Assembly: GCF_047121295.1 (NCBI RefSeq)
Contig: NZ_CP139447.1
Span: 3,596,001-3,660,000 of the forward strand
DNA: 64,000 bases
Reading direction: 5' to 3'
DNA from: Longispora sp047121295
GTDB taxonomy: Bacteria; Actinomycetota; Actinomycetes; Mycobacteriales; Micromonosporaceae
Shown here: in pieces, positions 7,661 through 17,187 of the stretch
How the letters are laid out: every line of letters begins with the position of its first letter
Position numbering within the stretch: position 1 is the stretch's first letter
The notes under the pieces: model-generated
The model's database searches: none
Seen by the model: the letters and a program-made list of their open reading frames with translations, nothing else
Told to the model about the DNA's origin: nothing
Program-made: the position numbers and the translations under genes

Positions 7661-8799
7661 CCGATCTCGTCCGTACCGCCGAACGGCTGGCCCAAGGGTT
7701 CGCGCCCCGGGCCGCCCAGCACGACGCGTCCGGGGCGTTCCCGGCCGCCGACTTCGCGGACCTGCGCGCCGCCGGCCTGCTCGGCCTGATGGTGCCCGCC
7801 AGGCTGGGCGGCCTGGGCGCGGGCTTCGCGGAGTACGCGGCGGTGGCCACCGAGCTGGCCCGGGGCAACGGGTCCACGGCCCTGGTGTTCAACATGCACG
7901 CCTCGGTGACCGGCGCGCTCGCGCACACCCCCGACGCCCTGGTCCGGGCCCTCGGCGCCCCCGACTCGTACTTCGAGGCCCGCGACCGGATCCTCACCGG
8001 CGCCGCCACCGGCTCGCTGTACGCCGTGGCGATGAGCGAACGCGGGGCCGGCTCGCGGCTGTCGAAGCTGGCCACGAGGTACCAGAAAGTGGATGGGGGT
8101 TTCCGGATCACCGGGTCGAAGACCTTCGTCTCCGGGGCCGGGCACGCCGACGCCTACCTGGTCGCCGCGCGCGACGGCGAGGAGGTGTCGCAGTTCCTGG
8201 TGCCGGCCGGCGAGGGCCTGCGGGTCGAGGAGACCTGGGACTCGCTCGGCATGCGCGCCACCGGCAGCCACGACCTGCACCTCGACGTCGTGGTGCCCGA
8301 GGACGCGCTGCTCGGCGGCCTGGAGGGCCTGGCCCTGCTCGCCGCGCAGCTGATGCCGCAGTGGCTGGTCGCGTCCTACGCCGCCGTCTACGTCGGGGTC
8401 GCCCGCGCCGCGATCGACGCCGCCGTCGCGCACCTGGTGGAGCGCAACCTGCACGAACTGCCCGCCGTGCGGGCCCGGATCGGCCGGGCCGACGCCGCCG
8501 TGGCCGCCGCCGCGCTCGTCGTCACCGAGGCCGCCCGACGGGTCGACTCCGCGCCCGGCGACGACGAGACCAACGTCTGGGTGTGGCGGGCCAAGCTGCT
8601 GGCCGGCACCACGGCCGCCGAGGTGGCCGCCTCGATGCTGGAGGCCGCCGGCACCTCGGCCACCCGGCGTGGGCACCCCCTGGAGCGGCTGTACCGCGAC
8701 GCCCGGTGCGGCTCCCTGCAACCCGCCACGTCCGACGTGTGCGCCGACTGGCTGGGCACCGTGGCGCTCGGCGGCGACCCCAACCCCGGCCGATGGTGA
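7657..8799 (+). CDS. acyl-CoA dehydrogenase-type flavoprotein (agqC-like)
   Basis: A 380-residue member of the acyl-CoA dehydrogenase superfamily: an N-terminal helical domain, a central FAD-binding beta domain (YAVAMSERGAGSRLSK, then ITGSKTFVSGAGHAD) and a C-terminal helical bundle ending ERLYRDARCGSLQPATSD. In this context the family often acts as a flavin hydroxylase on aromatic rings rather than as a dehydrogenase. In agq-type loci a flavoprotein of this kind is thought to convert alkylresorcinol to the hydroquinone level. It starts with GTG in the overlap with the methyltransferase stop, behind an AGAGGAG ribosome site, and its stop overlaps the PKS start. The role is inferred from the neighbours. 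Confidence 0.82.
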   Translation: MTDLVRTAERLAQGFAPRAAQHDASGAFPAADFADLRAAGLLGLMVPARLGGLGAGFAEYAAVATELARGNGSTALVFNMHASVTGALAHTPDALVRALGAPDSYFEARDRILTGAATGSLYAVAMSERGAGSRLSKLATRYQKVDGGFRITGSKTFVSGAGHADAYLVAARDGEEVSQFLVPAGEGLRVEETWDSLGMRATGSHDLHLDVVVPEDALLGGLEGLALLAAQLMPQWLVASYAAVYVGVARAAIDAAVAHLVERNLHELPAVRARIGRADAAVAAAALVVTEAARRVDSAPGDDETNVWVWRAKLLAGTTAAEVAASMLEAAGTSATRRGHPLERLYRDARCGSLQPATSDVCADWLGTVALGGDPNPGRW

Positions 8800-9824
8800 C
8801 CCCCACGATCGCCGGCCTCGGGGTCGCCCTGCCGCCGGCCACCAGCCAGGACGCCCTCTGGCAGGGCTACTTCCACCGGTACTTCAACGGCTCGGCCCTC
8901 GCCAAGCGGATCTTCGGCAACGCGGGCGTCGACCAGCGGCACACCGTGCTCAACCCGGTGAGCGAGGACTACTCCGGGGAGTCCACCGGCACCCGGATGC
9001 GCCGGTACGCCGCCGAGGTCGTGCCGCTGGGCAAGTCCGCCGTGGTCGCCGCGCTGGCCGACGCGGGGGTCGAGCCGGGCGCGATCGGGTTGCTGGCCGT
9101 GGCCACCTGCACCGGGTACACGACGCCGGGGCTGGACATCCTGCTCGCCCGGGACCTCGACCTCGACCCCGGGCTGCGCCGCCTCATGATCGGCCACATG
9201 GGCTGCTACGCGGCGCTGCCCGGCCTCGCGTCCGTGGCCGACTACGTGGCCGCCTCCGGGAAGCCGGCGGTGCTGCTGTGCGCCGAGCTGCCCAGCGTGC
9301 ACGTCCAGCCGCCCACCACCCAGGTCGACCAGATCGTCTCGCACGCCCTGTTCAGCGACGGCGCGGCCGCCGTGGTCGTCACGCCCGGTGGCCGGGGGTA
9401 CGCGATCGAGGGCTTCGCCGCCCGCACCGACCCGGCCACGGCCGACCACATGACGTGGGAGGTCACCGACCACGGCTTCCGGATGGGCCTGTCGCCCAAT
9501 GTGCCCGACGTCCTCGAGGAGCACATCGCGCCCCTGGTCGACGACCTGCTCGGCGCGCACGGCCTGGACCGCTCCGACGTGGACGGCTGGGCACTGCACC
9601 CGGGCGGGCCGGGCATCCTCGCCGCCGCCGCGAAGGGCCTGGGCCTGCCGGCCTCGGCGCTGGACGCGTCGCGCGCGGTGCTCCGCGAGCATGGCAACTG
9701 CTCGTCGGTGACCGTGCTCTTGGTCCTGGAGGCGCTCCGGTCGGCGGGCGCCTCCACGGTACTGGCGGCGGCGTTCGGCCCCGGCCTCACCCTCTACGGC
9801 GGGCTGCTGCGCAAGGTCGGCTGA
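8793..9824 (+). CDS. type III polyketide synthase (agqA-like alkylresorcinol synthase)
   Basis: A 343-residue chalcone/stilbene synthase-fold enzyme. The Cys-His-Asn triad is visible: Cys138 in GHMGCYAALPGL, His269 in ALHPGGPGIL and Asn302 in EHGNCSS. These enzymes extend an acyl-CoA starter with malonyl or methylmalonyl units and cyclise the chain. With a UbiA prenyltransferase, a methyltransferase and a flavoprotein alongside, an alkylresorcinol-type product that is then hydroxylated, methylated and prenylated is likely. ATG 8793 overlaps the preceding stop by seven bases. A perfect 12-bp hairpin terminates the operon. Confidence 0.92.
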   Translation: MVTPTIAGLGVALPPATSQDALWQGYFHRYFNGSALAKRIFGNAGVDQRHTVLNPVSEDYSGESTGTRMRRYAAEVVPLGKSAVVAALADAGVEPGAIGLLAVATCTGYTTPGLDILLARDLDLDPGLRRLMIGHMGCYAALPGLASVADYVAASGKPAVLLCAELPSVHVQPPTTQVDQIVSHALFSDGAAAVVVTPGGRGYAIEGFAARTDPATADHMTWEVTDHGFRMGLSPNVPDVLEEHIAPLVDDLLGAHGLDRSDVDGWALHPGGPGILAAAAKGLGLPASALDASRAVLREHGNCSSVTVLLVLEALRSAGASTVLAAAFGPGLTLYGGLLRKVG

Positions 9825-9880
9825 CGCCAGGCCCGCGCACCCGGGCCGCAGGCCGGGGCCTCGGGCCGGGCCCGCACGCC

Positions 9881-9914
9881 GGAGGGCGACAACCCGGGGG
9901 AGTTGTCGCCCTCC
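9881..9914. terminator. bidirectional hairpin terminator
   Basis: A perfect 12-bp stem (GGAGGGCGACAA at 9881-9892 with its complement at 9903-9914) around a 10-nt loop. It lies between the convergent PKS and phosphodiesterase genes. There is no T-tract, as is common for actinobacterial terminators. Confidence 0.75.
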
Positions 9915-9951
9915 AGCGCGGACCCGGCGCTGCGGGGATGTGGGCGCGCGC

Positions 9952-11055
9952 TCAGCGGCCCGCGAAGTCCCGGGCGAGTACCCCGATGTCGGCCATGTCG
10001 GTGAACAGCCCGTCCACGCCGGCCCGGTGGAACGCGACCTGCTCGTCGATCGCCCGGCCGTAGGCGTTCGGGTCGGTGCCGGTCCGGAAGTCGACCGGCA
10101 GGAACTGGTTCTCGGCCCGGAACGTGTACGGGTGCACGACCAGCCCGGCGGCGTGCGCGTCGGCGATCAGCGGGGTCGGCGTGCCCAGGGTGCCGTCCGG
10201 CCTGCGCGGGATGACCAGGCTCTTGTCCGGCCCGATCCCGGAGACGAACCGGCTGAGCTCCTTGAGCCCGTCGGCGGACAGGTAGCTCGCGTACGGCCGG
10301 GGGTCCCCGAACGGGCCGCCCGCCGCCGACGCGAGGAACACCAGCCGGGCCCGGACCTTGTGCGTGTCGTGCAGGTCGCGCAGGTTGTTCGCCTCGAAGG
10401 ACTGCACGAACACCGGGGCGGTCGGCTTGTTCAGGTTGTTGTGCCGCAGCGCCTCGGCGAGCGGGGCCTCCAGCGCCAGGCCGATGGACCGGAAGTAGCT
10501 GGGGTGCTTGGTCTCCGGGTACACGCCGATCTCGCGGCGCAGCTCCTTGCACAGCCGGTCCTGAAGGTCGAGGACCTCCTGGAAGGTGGGCACCTCGAAC
10601 AGGCCGTTGTAGATCGTGTTGCGCTGCCGGACGGCGGGCAGCCGCTCCACGGCGCGCAGGGTCTTCAGCTCGGCGAGGGTCAGGTCCTCGGTGAACCAGC
10701 CGGTGACGGTCACGCCGTCGATCACCTTGGTCGCCTTGCGGCCGGCGAACTCGGCCCGGCTCGCGATGTCCGTGGTACCGGAGATCTCGTTCTCGTGCCG
10801 CGCGACCAGCACCCCGTCCTTCGTGGACACCAGGTCGGGCTCGATGAAGTCCGCGCCGAGGCGGGCGGCCAGCTCGTAGGAGGCCAGGGTGTGCTCGGGG
10901 CGGTAGCCCGACGCGCCCCGGTGGCCGATCACGAGCGGGCGGTTCGAGGGCCTGCCCGGGGCGGCGAGGGCCACCTCCGAGGCGATCATCGGGGCGGCGA
11001 TGGCGGCACCGGCCGCGAGCGCTCCCATGCGCAGTACCTGCCGACGGTCGGCCAC
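9952..11055 (-). CDS. secreted glycerophosphodiester phosphodiesterase
   Basis: A 367-residue GDPD-family enzyme that hydrolyses glycerophosphodiesters to glycerol-3-phosphate and an alcohol. The catalytic start VIGHRGASGYRPEHTLASYE is at about residues 41-60, and the metal-ligand segment FIEPDLVSTKDGVLVARHE follows. The N-terminus DRRQVLRMGALAAGAAIAAP is a Tat-type signal (RRxxLxM), so the protein is probably exported folded. GTG 11055 has a strong GGAGGAG ribosome site eight bases upstream; longer readings of the frame lack one. It is likely involved in phospholipid or teichoic acid turnover and phosphate scavenging. Confidence 0.9.
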   Translation of the reverse strand: MADRRQVLRMGALAAGAAIAAPMIASEVALAAPGRPSNRPLVIGHRGASGYRPEHTLASYELAARLGADFIEPDLVSTKDGVLVARHENEISGTTDIASRAEFAGRKATKVIDGVTVTGWFTEDLTLAELKTLRAVERLPAVRQRNTIYNGLFEVPTFQEVLDLQDRLCKELRREIGVYPETKHPSYFRSIGLALEAPLAEALRHNNLNKPTAPVFVQSFEANNLRDLHDTHKVRARLVFLASAAGGPFGDPRPYASYLSADGLKELSRFVSGIGPDKSLVIPRRPDGTLGTPTPLIADAHAAGLVVHPYTFRAENQFLPVDFRTGTDPNAYGRAIDEQVAFHRAGVDGLFTDMADIGVLARDFAGR

Positions 11056-11233
11056 AGCTCCTCCAAGGGTTGATCGTCCTACCTGGCCGGAGTCAACGCG
11101 GCCCGGGCGACCGGCCGTGAAAGGGGGCGTGAACGCCGACGGAACAGCGCCACACTCGCACGCGTGCCGTGCCCCGCCCGGGGCTACGTCGTTGTCCGAG
11201 TGACCGGGGCGGGTGGCGGAGAGGGGTGCGCGG

Positions 11234-13223
11234 GTGCGCTGGGACACGGTGTTCGTCGAGCGGTACCCGAGGCTGGTGCGGGCCGCGTACGTCATCGACG
11301 CTGGTCAGCGCAACCACGCCGCCCGCTGGGACCGGGCGCACCGGGTGGCGACGGCCGCCGCGCCCGCGCACCGCTGGCGGTCCTCGGCGGGCACGGTCGA
11401 CGAGGTGTACGCCGCCCTCCTCGCCAGGGTCGTGCGCACCGCCGTCCGGGGCCGCCGGGTGCGCGGCCTGCGGCTGACCCGGCCCCGGGCGACGGCGTTC
11501 ATCGGCGGCATCGAACACGCCACGGTCGACGTCCGGCTGGCGGACGCCACCCGGCCGTGCGGGCGGCGTATCTGCTGCTCATGGCCGAGGACGTGGCCGC
11601 CGACGAGGTGCTGACCGCTGCCGGCGTCGGCGAGGTGGACCGGGTCCTCGACGAGGCCCGGGCCCTCGCGGAGTCCCTGGCCCGGGGCGCCGGCCCGCAC
11701 CGGCGGTTGGCAGACCCGCGCCGGTCGCAGGCAGACCCGCCGCTGGAGCCGGAGCCCGGGCCGCCGTCCCCGTCCGCCGTGCCTTCTCCGCCGTCTTCCG
11801 GGTCGGTGTCCAGGTCCGGGCCGCCGTCCTCGTCCGCCCTGCCGTCTCCGGCGTCTTCCGCCTCGGCGTCCCGGTCCGGCGCGCCGTCCCCGGCAATGGC
11901 CGGGTCGCCGTCCCCGGTCCCGGCCGGGCGGCCGTCCCCCGCGCCGCCGGGGGCGCACCTCGCCGGGCTCGACGCCGACGAGCAGCGCCGGGTCCTCGAC
12001 GGGATGGCGATGAACCCGGCCGTCGCCCGGCTGTCCGCGCCGTCCCCGTCCCAGGTCCGCCGGTCCCGCCGTACGCCGCTGCTGATCCTGGGCGGGGTGG
12101 TGGTCCTGCTCGCGGCCTCGGGCTTCCTCGTGCCCCGGGCGCCGGCGCACCCGGAGGCGGCGGTCCGGCCGGCCGCGTCGGCGGCCCGACAGTCCGCCGG
12201 GCCGCCGACACCGCCTGGCAGGGCGCCGGCCGGCCCCGGCTCGTCGTGTGGCCGCCAACCGGGAACCGCCGCAGCGACACCGCCCTGGTCGCCGAGGCGC
12301 TCGGCCGCTGGCGGGTGCCGTCGGCCCAGCTGCTGTTCGCCGGGGACGTCGCGGGCACCGCCGTGGTCGTGCTCGCCGACGGCGGGCGGCTCGCCCGGTA
12401 CACGGCCGGGACCGGGGCGCTGGACGTCGGTCCGGCCGGCGACGACGACGTGTACGGCTCCAGCGCGTTGACCCTGACCCCCGGCCGGTACGCCGTCGCG
12501 CCGTGGATCTCCCAGGTCGAACAGCTCACCGCCACCGGCGAACGTCGCCCGGTCACCGTCACCGACGGTGTCACGGCCCCGGTCGCCGACGTCGGCCCGT
12601 GCGGGCGCGGCCCCCTGCTCCGGCTGACCGCGACGTCGCCGACGGCCACGGCGCTCACCGTCACCGACGGCGGGGGAGTGGCCCCGGCGCACGCCATGTA
12701 CCTGCCCGCCGAGCTGCCCGACACCGTCACCCGCCCGCACGAGCTGGACAGCCCCGGCGCCGTCGCCGCCTGGGCCCGGGTGGGCTGCCGGCTGGCGGCC
12801 GAGCCGAGGTACCGGGCCCTCACGCTGTGGGAGTTCGCCGTCGCCCCGCTGCCCGAGGGCCGCACCGGCCGGTGGCTGTGCCTGCGCGGGGACGACGCCT
12901 CCGGAGGCAGCGCGGTCGCGGTCCTCCTTCTTTCGGGTACCGAGGCGCACCCGGTCGACACGGCCGCCGACACCGCACTGTGCACCCGCCGGGTCCCCGA
13001 CCTGGCCGCCGTGACCTGGTGGCACGCGGCATCGGGCTCGTGGTGGGCGGTCGCCGCCGCCAGCAGGAACGTGGACCGTCTCGAACTGACCGGACCGGGT
13101 GGACCGAGGGCCGGCGACCGGTCGGTGACCCTCGGCCCGTACCCGACCCAGCCGGCCGCGCTCCCGGCCGTGCGCGCCACCCGGGCGGGCAAGGTGGTTC
13201 AGGCGGTCGGCCGGCCCGGCTGA
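11234..13223 (+). pseudogene. membrane protein gene interrupted by two frame changes
   Basis: Three coding-like segments follow each other in different frames, all with G/C-rich third positions. Segment 1 (11234 to about 11560) encodes a cytoplasmic domain starting RWDTVFVERYPRLVRAAYV. Segment 2 (about 11550 to 12200), one frame back, continues with AVRAAYLLLMAEDVAADEVL, a Pro/Ser-rich linker and one membrane helix (TPLLILGGVVVLLAASGFLV). Segment 3 (about 12200 to 13223), a frame back again, gives an extracellular domain beginning WQGAGRPRLVVWPPTGN. Joined, this would be a single-pass protein of about 660 residues. GTG 11234 has GAGAGGGG upstream. Decay, sequencing error or recoding cannot be separated here. 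Function unknown. Confidence 0.6.
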
Positions 13224-13410
13224 TCTGTGCTCTGGGTCACTCAGTGGACACTGCCGGTGACACGAGGGTGACGCGGATGATGAATGGGGCAATTCAACCT
13301 CGTTTTGTTGCTGATTTGAGCCGATTACAGGCATTGCCGCGACATCGGCCCCCCTCTACGGTGAGATGACGTTTGCGAGCACCTGCTGATGTAGCTGCGA
13401 GGACACCGGC

Positions 13411-15588
13411 ATGGCGGAGAGAAGAGGTCCCCGGGCGAGCGTCCGGCGTTGGACCCTGGGAGTGGCGACCACGCTCGCGCTCGCGGTCGGCCTGGCCCCG
13501 ACGGCGGGCTGGGCGGACCCGGCGGTCGGTGACGCGGCCACCCCGGCCCCCGTCGAGCCGCAGCCCGCCGACCCGGCCGCCCCCGACGCCGCGACCGGAC
13601 CGGCCACCGGCCAGCCCGCGACGCCGGCAGGCACCGGTCAGTCGGGAGCCACGGACCCCGCCACCGGGCAGCCCGGCACCGCCGGTCCGACCCCCGCCGA
13701 CGCGGCGCCGACCTCGACCGCGACGGCTCCCGCCGGTCAGTCCGCGACGCCCGGCACCGGCACGGAGCCGAGCCAGGCTCCCGAGACCCGGGCCGCCGCC
13801 GATCCGACCCCGGCGGCGACCGACCCCGCCCCGGCCGGCACGCCGGCCCCCACCCCGGCCGCCGATCCGACCCCGGCCGCGCCAGACCCGTCCCCGTCGC
13901 CCACGCCGCCACCGGGCCAGGGCGCCCCGACCGCACCCCCCACGGCCGGGCCGCAGCCCTCCAGCACCCCGAACGCCACGCCGGCGCCGAGCCCGACGGC
14001 GGGTCCCACCCCGTCCCCGTCCGGCACCCCGGGCCCCACGCCGACGCCCCCGAGCCCGACGCCGACCGTGCCGACGACCCCGGTCCCGCCCACCACGCCG
14101 AGCGAGCCCGAGCCCGCTCCGCCGAGGCCGACCCTGCCGCGCCCCGCGCCGCCGCTCGTCCCCGCCCAGCCGCCCCTCGCCCAGGGCGCCACCGCCGCCC
14201 AGCTCGCCCTCGAGGCGGCGATCCGGGCCGCCGACGAGGCCCGGACGGAGGCCGCCACGGCCGCGCAGGTGGCGGCGACCGACGCGGCGGCCGTCAGCAC
14301 CGCCGAGGCCGCCGTCACGGACAGCCGCGCCGCCCGGGACGCGCTGCGCGCCGAGTTCAACACCGAGATCAGCCGGTTGTACCAGGGGCCGGCGTACCGG
14401 GACCTGCGGCAGTTCGCGCCGTCGGACACCTCCGTGCGCAAGTCCAGCGAGCTGGCCGGCAAGCTCACAGCGGCCGAGGACCGGCTCGCCGCCGACGAGG
14501 CCGCGCTCGCGGCGGCGAAGGACCGGGCCGTCCTGAGCGCGGCGACCGCGAAGTCCGCCGAGGACCGCCGGGTCGCCGCCGACGCGAAGGTCCAGCTGCT
14601 CCGCGCCGAGGCCGGCCGGCAGCCCGCGCCCGTGGTCACCACGGCCGTGCCGTTCACGCTGTGCCAGGCCGCCGCGCCCGCCGGCTCGAAGCTCGGGCTG
14701 TCACCGGCCCAGTCGGCCAACGCGGCGACGATCGTGGCCGTGGGGCGCCGGCTCGGCGTACCCGAAAAAGGTCTTGTTGTCGCCATCGCCACCGCGATGC
14801 AGGAGTCCTCGCTGCGCAACCTCGCCAACGTCGCCTACCCGGAGTCGCTGTCGATGGCCAACCAGGGCGTCGGCTACGACCACGACTCCCTCGGCCTGTT
14901 CCAGCAGCGCCCGGCCACCGGCTGGGGCACCCCGGGCGAGGTGATGAACCCGGAGTACGCGGCGGAGAAGTTCTACCGTTCGCTGCTCAAGGTCCCCGGC
15001 TGGCAGGACCTGCCGGTCACCATGGCGGCGCAGGTGGTGCAGCGCAGCGCGTTCCCCGACGCCTACGCCCGGCACGAGGCCCCCGCCGCCCAGCTCGTCG
15101 CCGGCCTCGCCGGGGTCGAGTGCGCCACGGGCGCGTGGGTCGCCCCGGTCACCGCGTCGATCACCTCCGGCTACATGCAGCCCGCCCGCCCCGACCACCA
15201 CGGCGTCGACCTCGGCGCGGCCCGGGGCACCCAGATCCGGGTCGCGGCGGCCGGCATCGTGCGCACGGCCGCGTGCGACGCCACGGCCGGCGGCCGCGAC
15301 TACGGCTGCGACACCGACGGCTCGGTCGCCGTCACCGGCTGCGGCTGGTACGTCGACGTCGAGCACGCCGACGGCGTCGTCACCCGGTACTGCCACATGC
15401 TCCGCCGCCCCGAGGTGAACGTCGGCGACCAGGTGGCCGCCGGGCAGGTCCTCGGCCAGGTCGGCACCAGCGGCAACAGCTCCGGCCCGCACCTGCACTT
15501 CGAGGTGCACCTGGGCGGCGGCCGGGACAACGCGTCGACCACCGACCCGGTGGAATGGCTGCGCGGCCACGGCGTCCCGCTGAGTTGA
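13411..15588 (+). CDS. secreted M23-family peptidase with Pro/Thr-rich linker
   Basis: A 725-residue exported cell-wall hydrolase. A Sec signal peptide (about residues 12-35) is followed by some 220 residues of Pro/Ala/Thr low-complexity sequence that could span the wall. A coiled-coil segment (about 265-390) comes next, then a lytic/NlpC-associated domain (PAQSANAATIVAVGRRLGVP, AIATAMQESSLRN, GLFQQRP). The C-terminal M23 LytM metallopeptidase domain has the zinc motifs HHGVDLG and HLHFEVH. It probably cleaves peptidoglycan cross-links. ATG 13411 follows a GAGGA site. The coding sequence contains GTACCCGAAAAAGG near 14760, which is protein-constrained here. It ends three bases before the convergent HAD gene. 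Confidence 0.88.
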   Translation: MAERRGPRASVRRWTLGVATTLALAVGLAPTAGWADPAVGDAATPAPVEPQPADPAAPDAATGPATGQPATPAGTGQSGATDPATGQPGTAGPTPADAAPTSTATAPAGQSATPGTGTEPSQAPETRAAADPTPAATDPAPAGTPAPTPAADPTPAAPDPSPSPTPPPGQGAPTAPPTAGPQPSSTPNATPAPSPTAGPTPSPSGTPGPTPTPPSPTPTVPTTPVPPTTPSEPEPAPPRPTLPRPAPPLVPAQPPLAQGATAAQLALEAAIRAADEARTEAATAAQVAATDAAAVSTAEAAVTDSRAARDALRAEFNTEISRLYQGPAYRDLRQFAPSDTSVRKSSELAGKLTAAEDRLAADEAALAAAKDRAVLSAATAKSAEDRRVAADAKVQLLRAEAGRQPAPVVTTAVPFTLCQAAAPAGSKLGLSPAQSANAATIVAVGRRLGVPEKGLVVAIATAMQESSLRNLANVAYPESLSMANQGVGYDHDSLGLFQQRPATGWGTPGEVMNPEYAAEKFYRSLLKVPGWQDLPVTMAAQVVQRSAFPDAYARHEAPAAQLVAGLAGVECATGAWVAPVTASITSGYMQPARPDHHGVDLGAARGTQIRVAAAGIVRTAACDATAGGRDYGCDTDGSVAVTGCGWYVDVEHADGVVTRYCHMLRRPEVNVGDQVAAGQVLGQVGTSGNSSGPHLHFEVHLGGGRDNASTTDPVEWLRGHGVPLS

Positions 15589-15591
15589 CCG

Positions 15592-16221
15592 TCAGATGAT
15601 GTTCATCAGTTCGGCCAGAGTGTCGATCCGATGACTCGCCCGTGAGAAGTCCTGGGCCTTCGTGAAATCGTTGTGGACGATGGCACAGTCGATACCGGCG
15701 GCCACGGCCGAGTTCAGCCCCCTGGACGAGTCCTCGACGACCAGGGTCTCCTCCCTGGTGGCCCCGAAGAGCCTCAGCCCGGTCAGATACGGCTCGGGGT
15801 GCGGCTTGGCGAGGCCGTAGTCCTCGCGGGTGAGGACGAACTCCATGAACTGTCTGACGTGGCGGTTCTCGTGGATGATGTCGAAGTCCACGCGTTTCGC
15901 GGTCGTCACGATGGCCATGCGGACGTGTGGTGAGAGTTCGGTGAGTGCTTCGACGACCCCTTCGATCTCGATGGCCTCCGTCCTCAGGTACCGCTGGTAG
16001 TAGTCGTCGCGAACGCCGCGTCGCCCGTCGATGGTCCGCTCATCGAGGCCGGCGGCCCTGGCCTGGGCCCAGGTGCCCAGTCCCTGGGCCATGTCCCGGA
16101 GGTACTGATCCTTGTCCAGGGTCACGCCGATGTCCGCCAGGGCGCGTTCGCCGGCCCGGTAGTACCAGAATTCGGTGTCCACGAGAACGCCGTCATGATC
16201 GAAGAGGATGTACTTCTTCAT
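15592..16221 (-). CDS. HAD-superfamily hydrolase
   Basis: A 209-residue HAD phosphatase of the beta-phosphoglucomutase/phosphoglycolate type. Motif I is FDHDGVLVDTE, motif II is IVTTAKR, the motif III Lys is in GLAKPHPEPY and motif IV is VVEDSSRGL. A cap domain is inserted between motifs I and II, as in subfamily IA. The substrate is probably a phosphorylated small metabolite, not identifiable here. Its ATG overlaps the stop of the upstream methyltransferase by four bases (ATGA), so the two are co-translated. Confidence 0.85.
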   Translation of the reverse strand: MKKYILFDHDGVLVDTEFWYYRAGERALADIGVTLDKDQYLRDMAQGLGTWAQARAAGLDERTIDGRRGVRDDYYQRYLRTEAIEIEGVVEALTELSPHVRMAIVTTAKRVDFDIIHENRHVRQFMEFVLTREDYGLAKPHPEPYLTGLRLFGATREETLVVEDSSRGLNSAVAAGIDCAIVHNDFTKAQDFSRASHRIDTLAELMNII

Positions 16222-17063
16222 CGGCCGGCCAGTCGGGTCGTCGCGTGGTGGATGAGCATGCCGCAGGGCAACCGGCCGTCCGCCGCCACCAGGGCCCGGG
16301 ACTCGGCGAGGAAGCGGGTCCGCAGCTCGGCGGTCTGCTCCGCGCCGAGGTCGGCCATGTCGTAGACGGTGAAGGCCATCACGTCCCAGACCCGCTCGGG
16401 CGTGCCCCGGGGGTCGACCGTGACGGTCTCCCAGGTCACCGGCGCGAATCCGTGCGGGGTCAGGATCTCGTCCAGGCCGTCGCGGCTCCGGGTCCGGCGG
16501 TCGCCGAGCCGCGGGGTGGGCGCGGGAGCCGAGGTGGCCCGGAAGTAGGGCCGGGCCAGCGTCAGGAACAGCTCCCGGGCCTGGCCTTCGACGGCGCCGC
16601 CGCCCACCGCGACGGCGAGCACCCCGCCCGGGGCCAGCACCCGGGCGGCCTCGGCGGCGACGTGCTCCACGTCGGCCATGAGCATGAGGGCCATGTGCGA
16701 CACCACCGCGTCGAACGCGCCGTCGCCGAACGGCAGCCGCTGGGCCCGGCCGCACCGCAGGTCCGCACCGGCCAGCGCGGGTCGTCGCCGGGCGAACGCG
16801 AGTTCCCCCTCGGACAGGTCGATGCCGGCCAGGGCCTCGGCACCCGCCTCGGCGAGAAGTTCCAGCAGCCGGCCGTCGGCGCAGCCCAGATCCAGCACCC
16901 GTCGGGCGCCGGCGACCCGGTCGGCGAGGATCCGGTAGCTGCTGCGACCGTCGGCGGTGAGCAGCGCCTCGCCGCCCTCGGACTGGCGACCGGGACGCCC
17001 GTCATGATGGGTACGGAGGAAGTCCTCGGCGGCCACGGCTGCGTCGGACGGCGGCGTGATCAT
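16218..17063 (-). CDS. class I SAM-dependent methyltransferase
   Basis: A 281-residue methyltransferase with motif I VLDLGCADGRLLELL, acidic motif GIDLSEGEL and a FDAVVSHMALMLM segment after it. The family includes methyltransferases of small molecules; no substrate is suggested. ATG 17063 is preferred over a far upstream start because conserved sequence begins soon after it and the upstream extension is Arg/Pro-rich noise. It forms an overlapping pair with the HAD gene and is divergent from the AraC-like regulator. Confidence 0.78.
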   Translation of the reverse strand: MITPPSDAAVAAEDFLRTHHDGRPGRQSEGGEALLTADGRSSYRILADRVAGARRVLDLGCADGRLLELLAEAGAEALAGIDLSEGELAFARRRPALAGADLRCGRAQRLPFGDGAFDAVVSHMALMLMADVEHVAAEAARVLAPGGVLAVAVGGGAVEGQARELFLTLARPYFRATSAPAPTPRLGDRRTRSRDGLDEILTPHGFAPVTWETVTVDPRGTPERVWDVMAFTVYDMADLGAEQTAELRTRFLAESRALVAADGRLPCGMLIHHATTRLAGR

Positions 17064-17187
17064 TCCGTTGAACTTACCGGCCGGGCGCCCGCGACGCGGC
17101 CCCCGGCGGGGTCCACCCGGTCGTGGGGACGGCCGCCGACATCTCCGACCTGCGGTCGGTCGGTGCCAGGTCTGGCATGCTGGGGGC

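Noticed and set aside
13224..13410. Possible c-di-AMP (ydaO) riboswitch before the M23 peptidase
   Set aside because: Such riboswitches precede cell-wall hydrolases in actinomycetes, but the conserved ydaO blocks could not be found in this 187-bp leader.
14757..14775. GTACCCGAAAAAGGTC resembling the recurrent motif, inside the M23 peptidase gene
   Set aside because: It encodes the conserved LGVPEKGL segment of the protein, so it is explained by protein constraint and is not counted as a copy.
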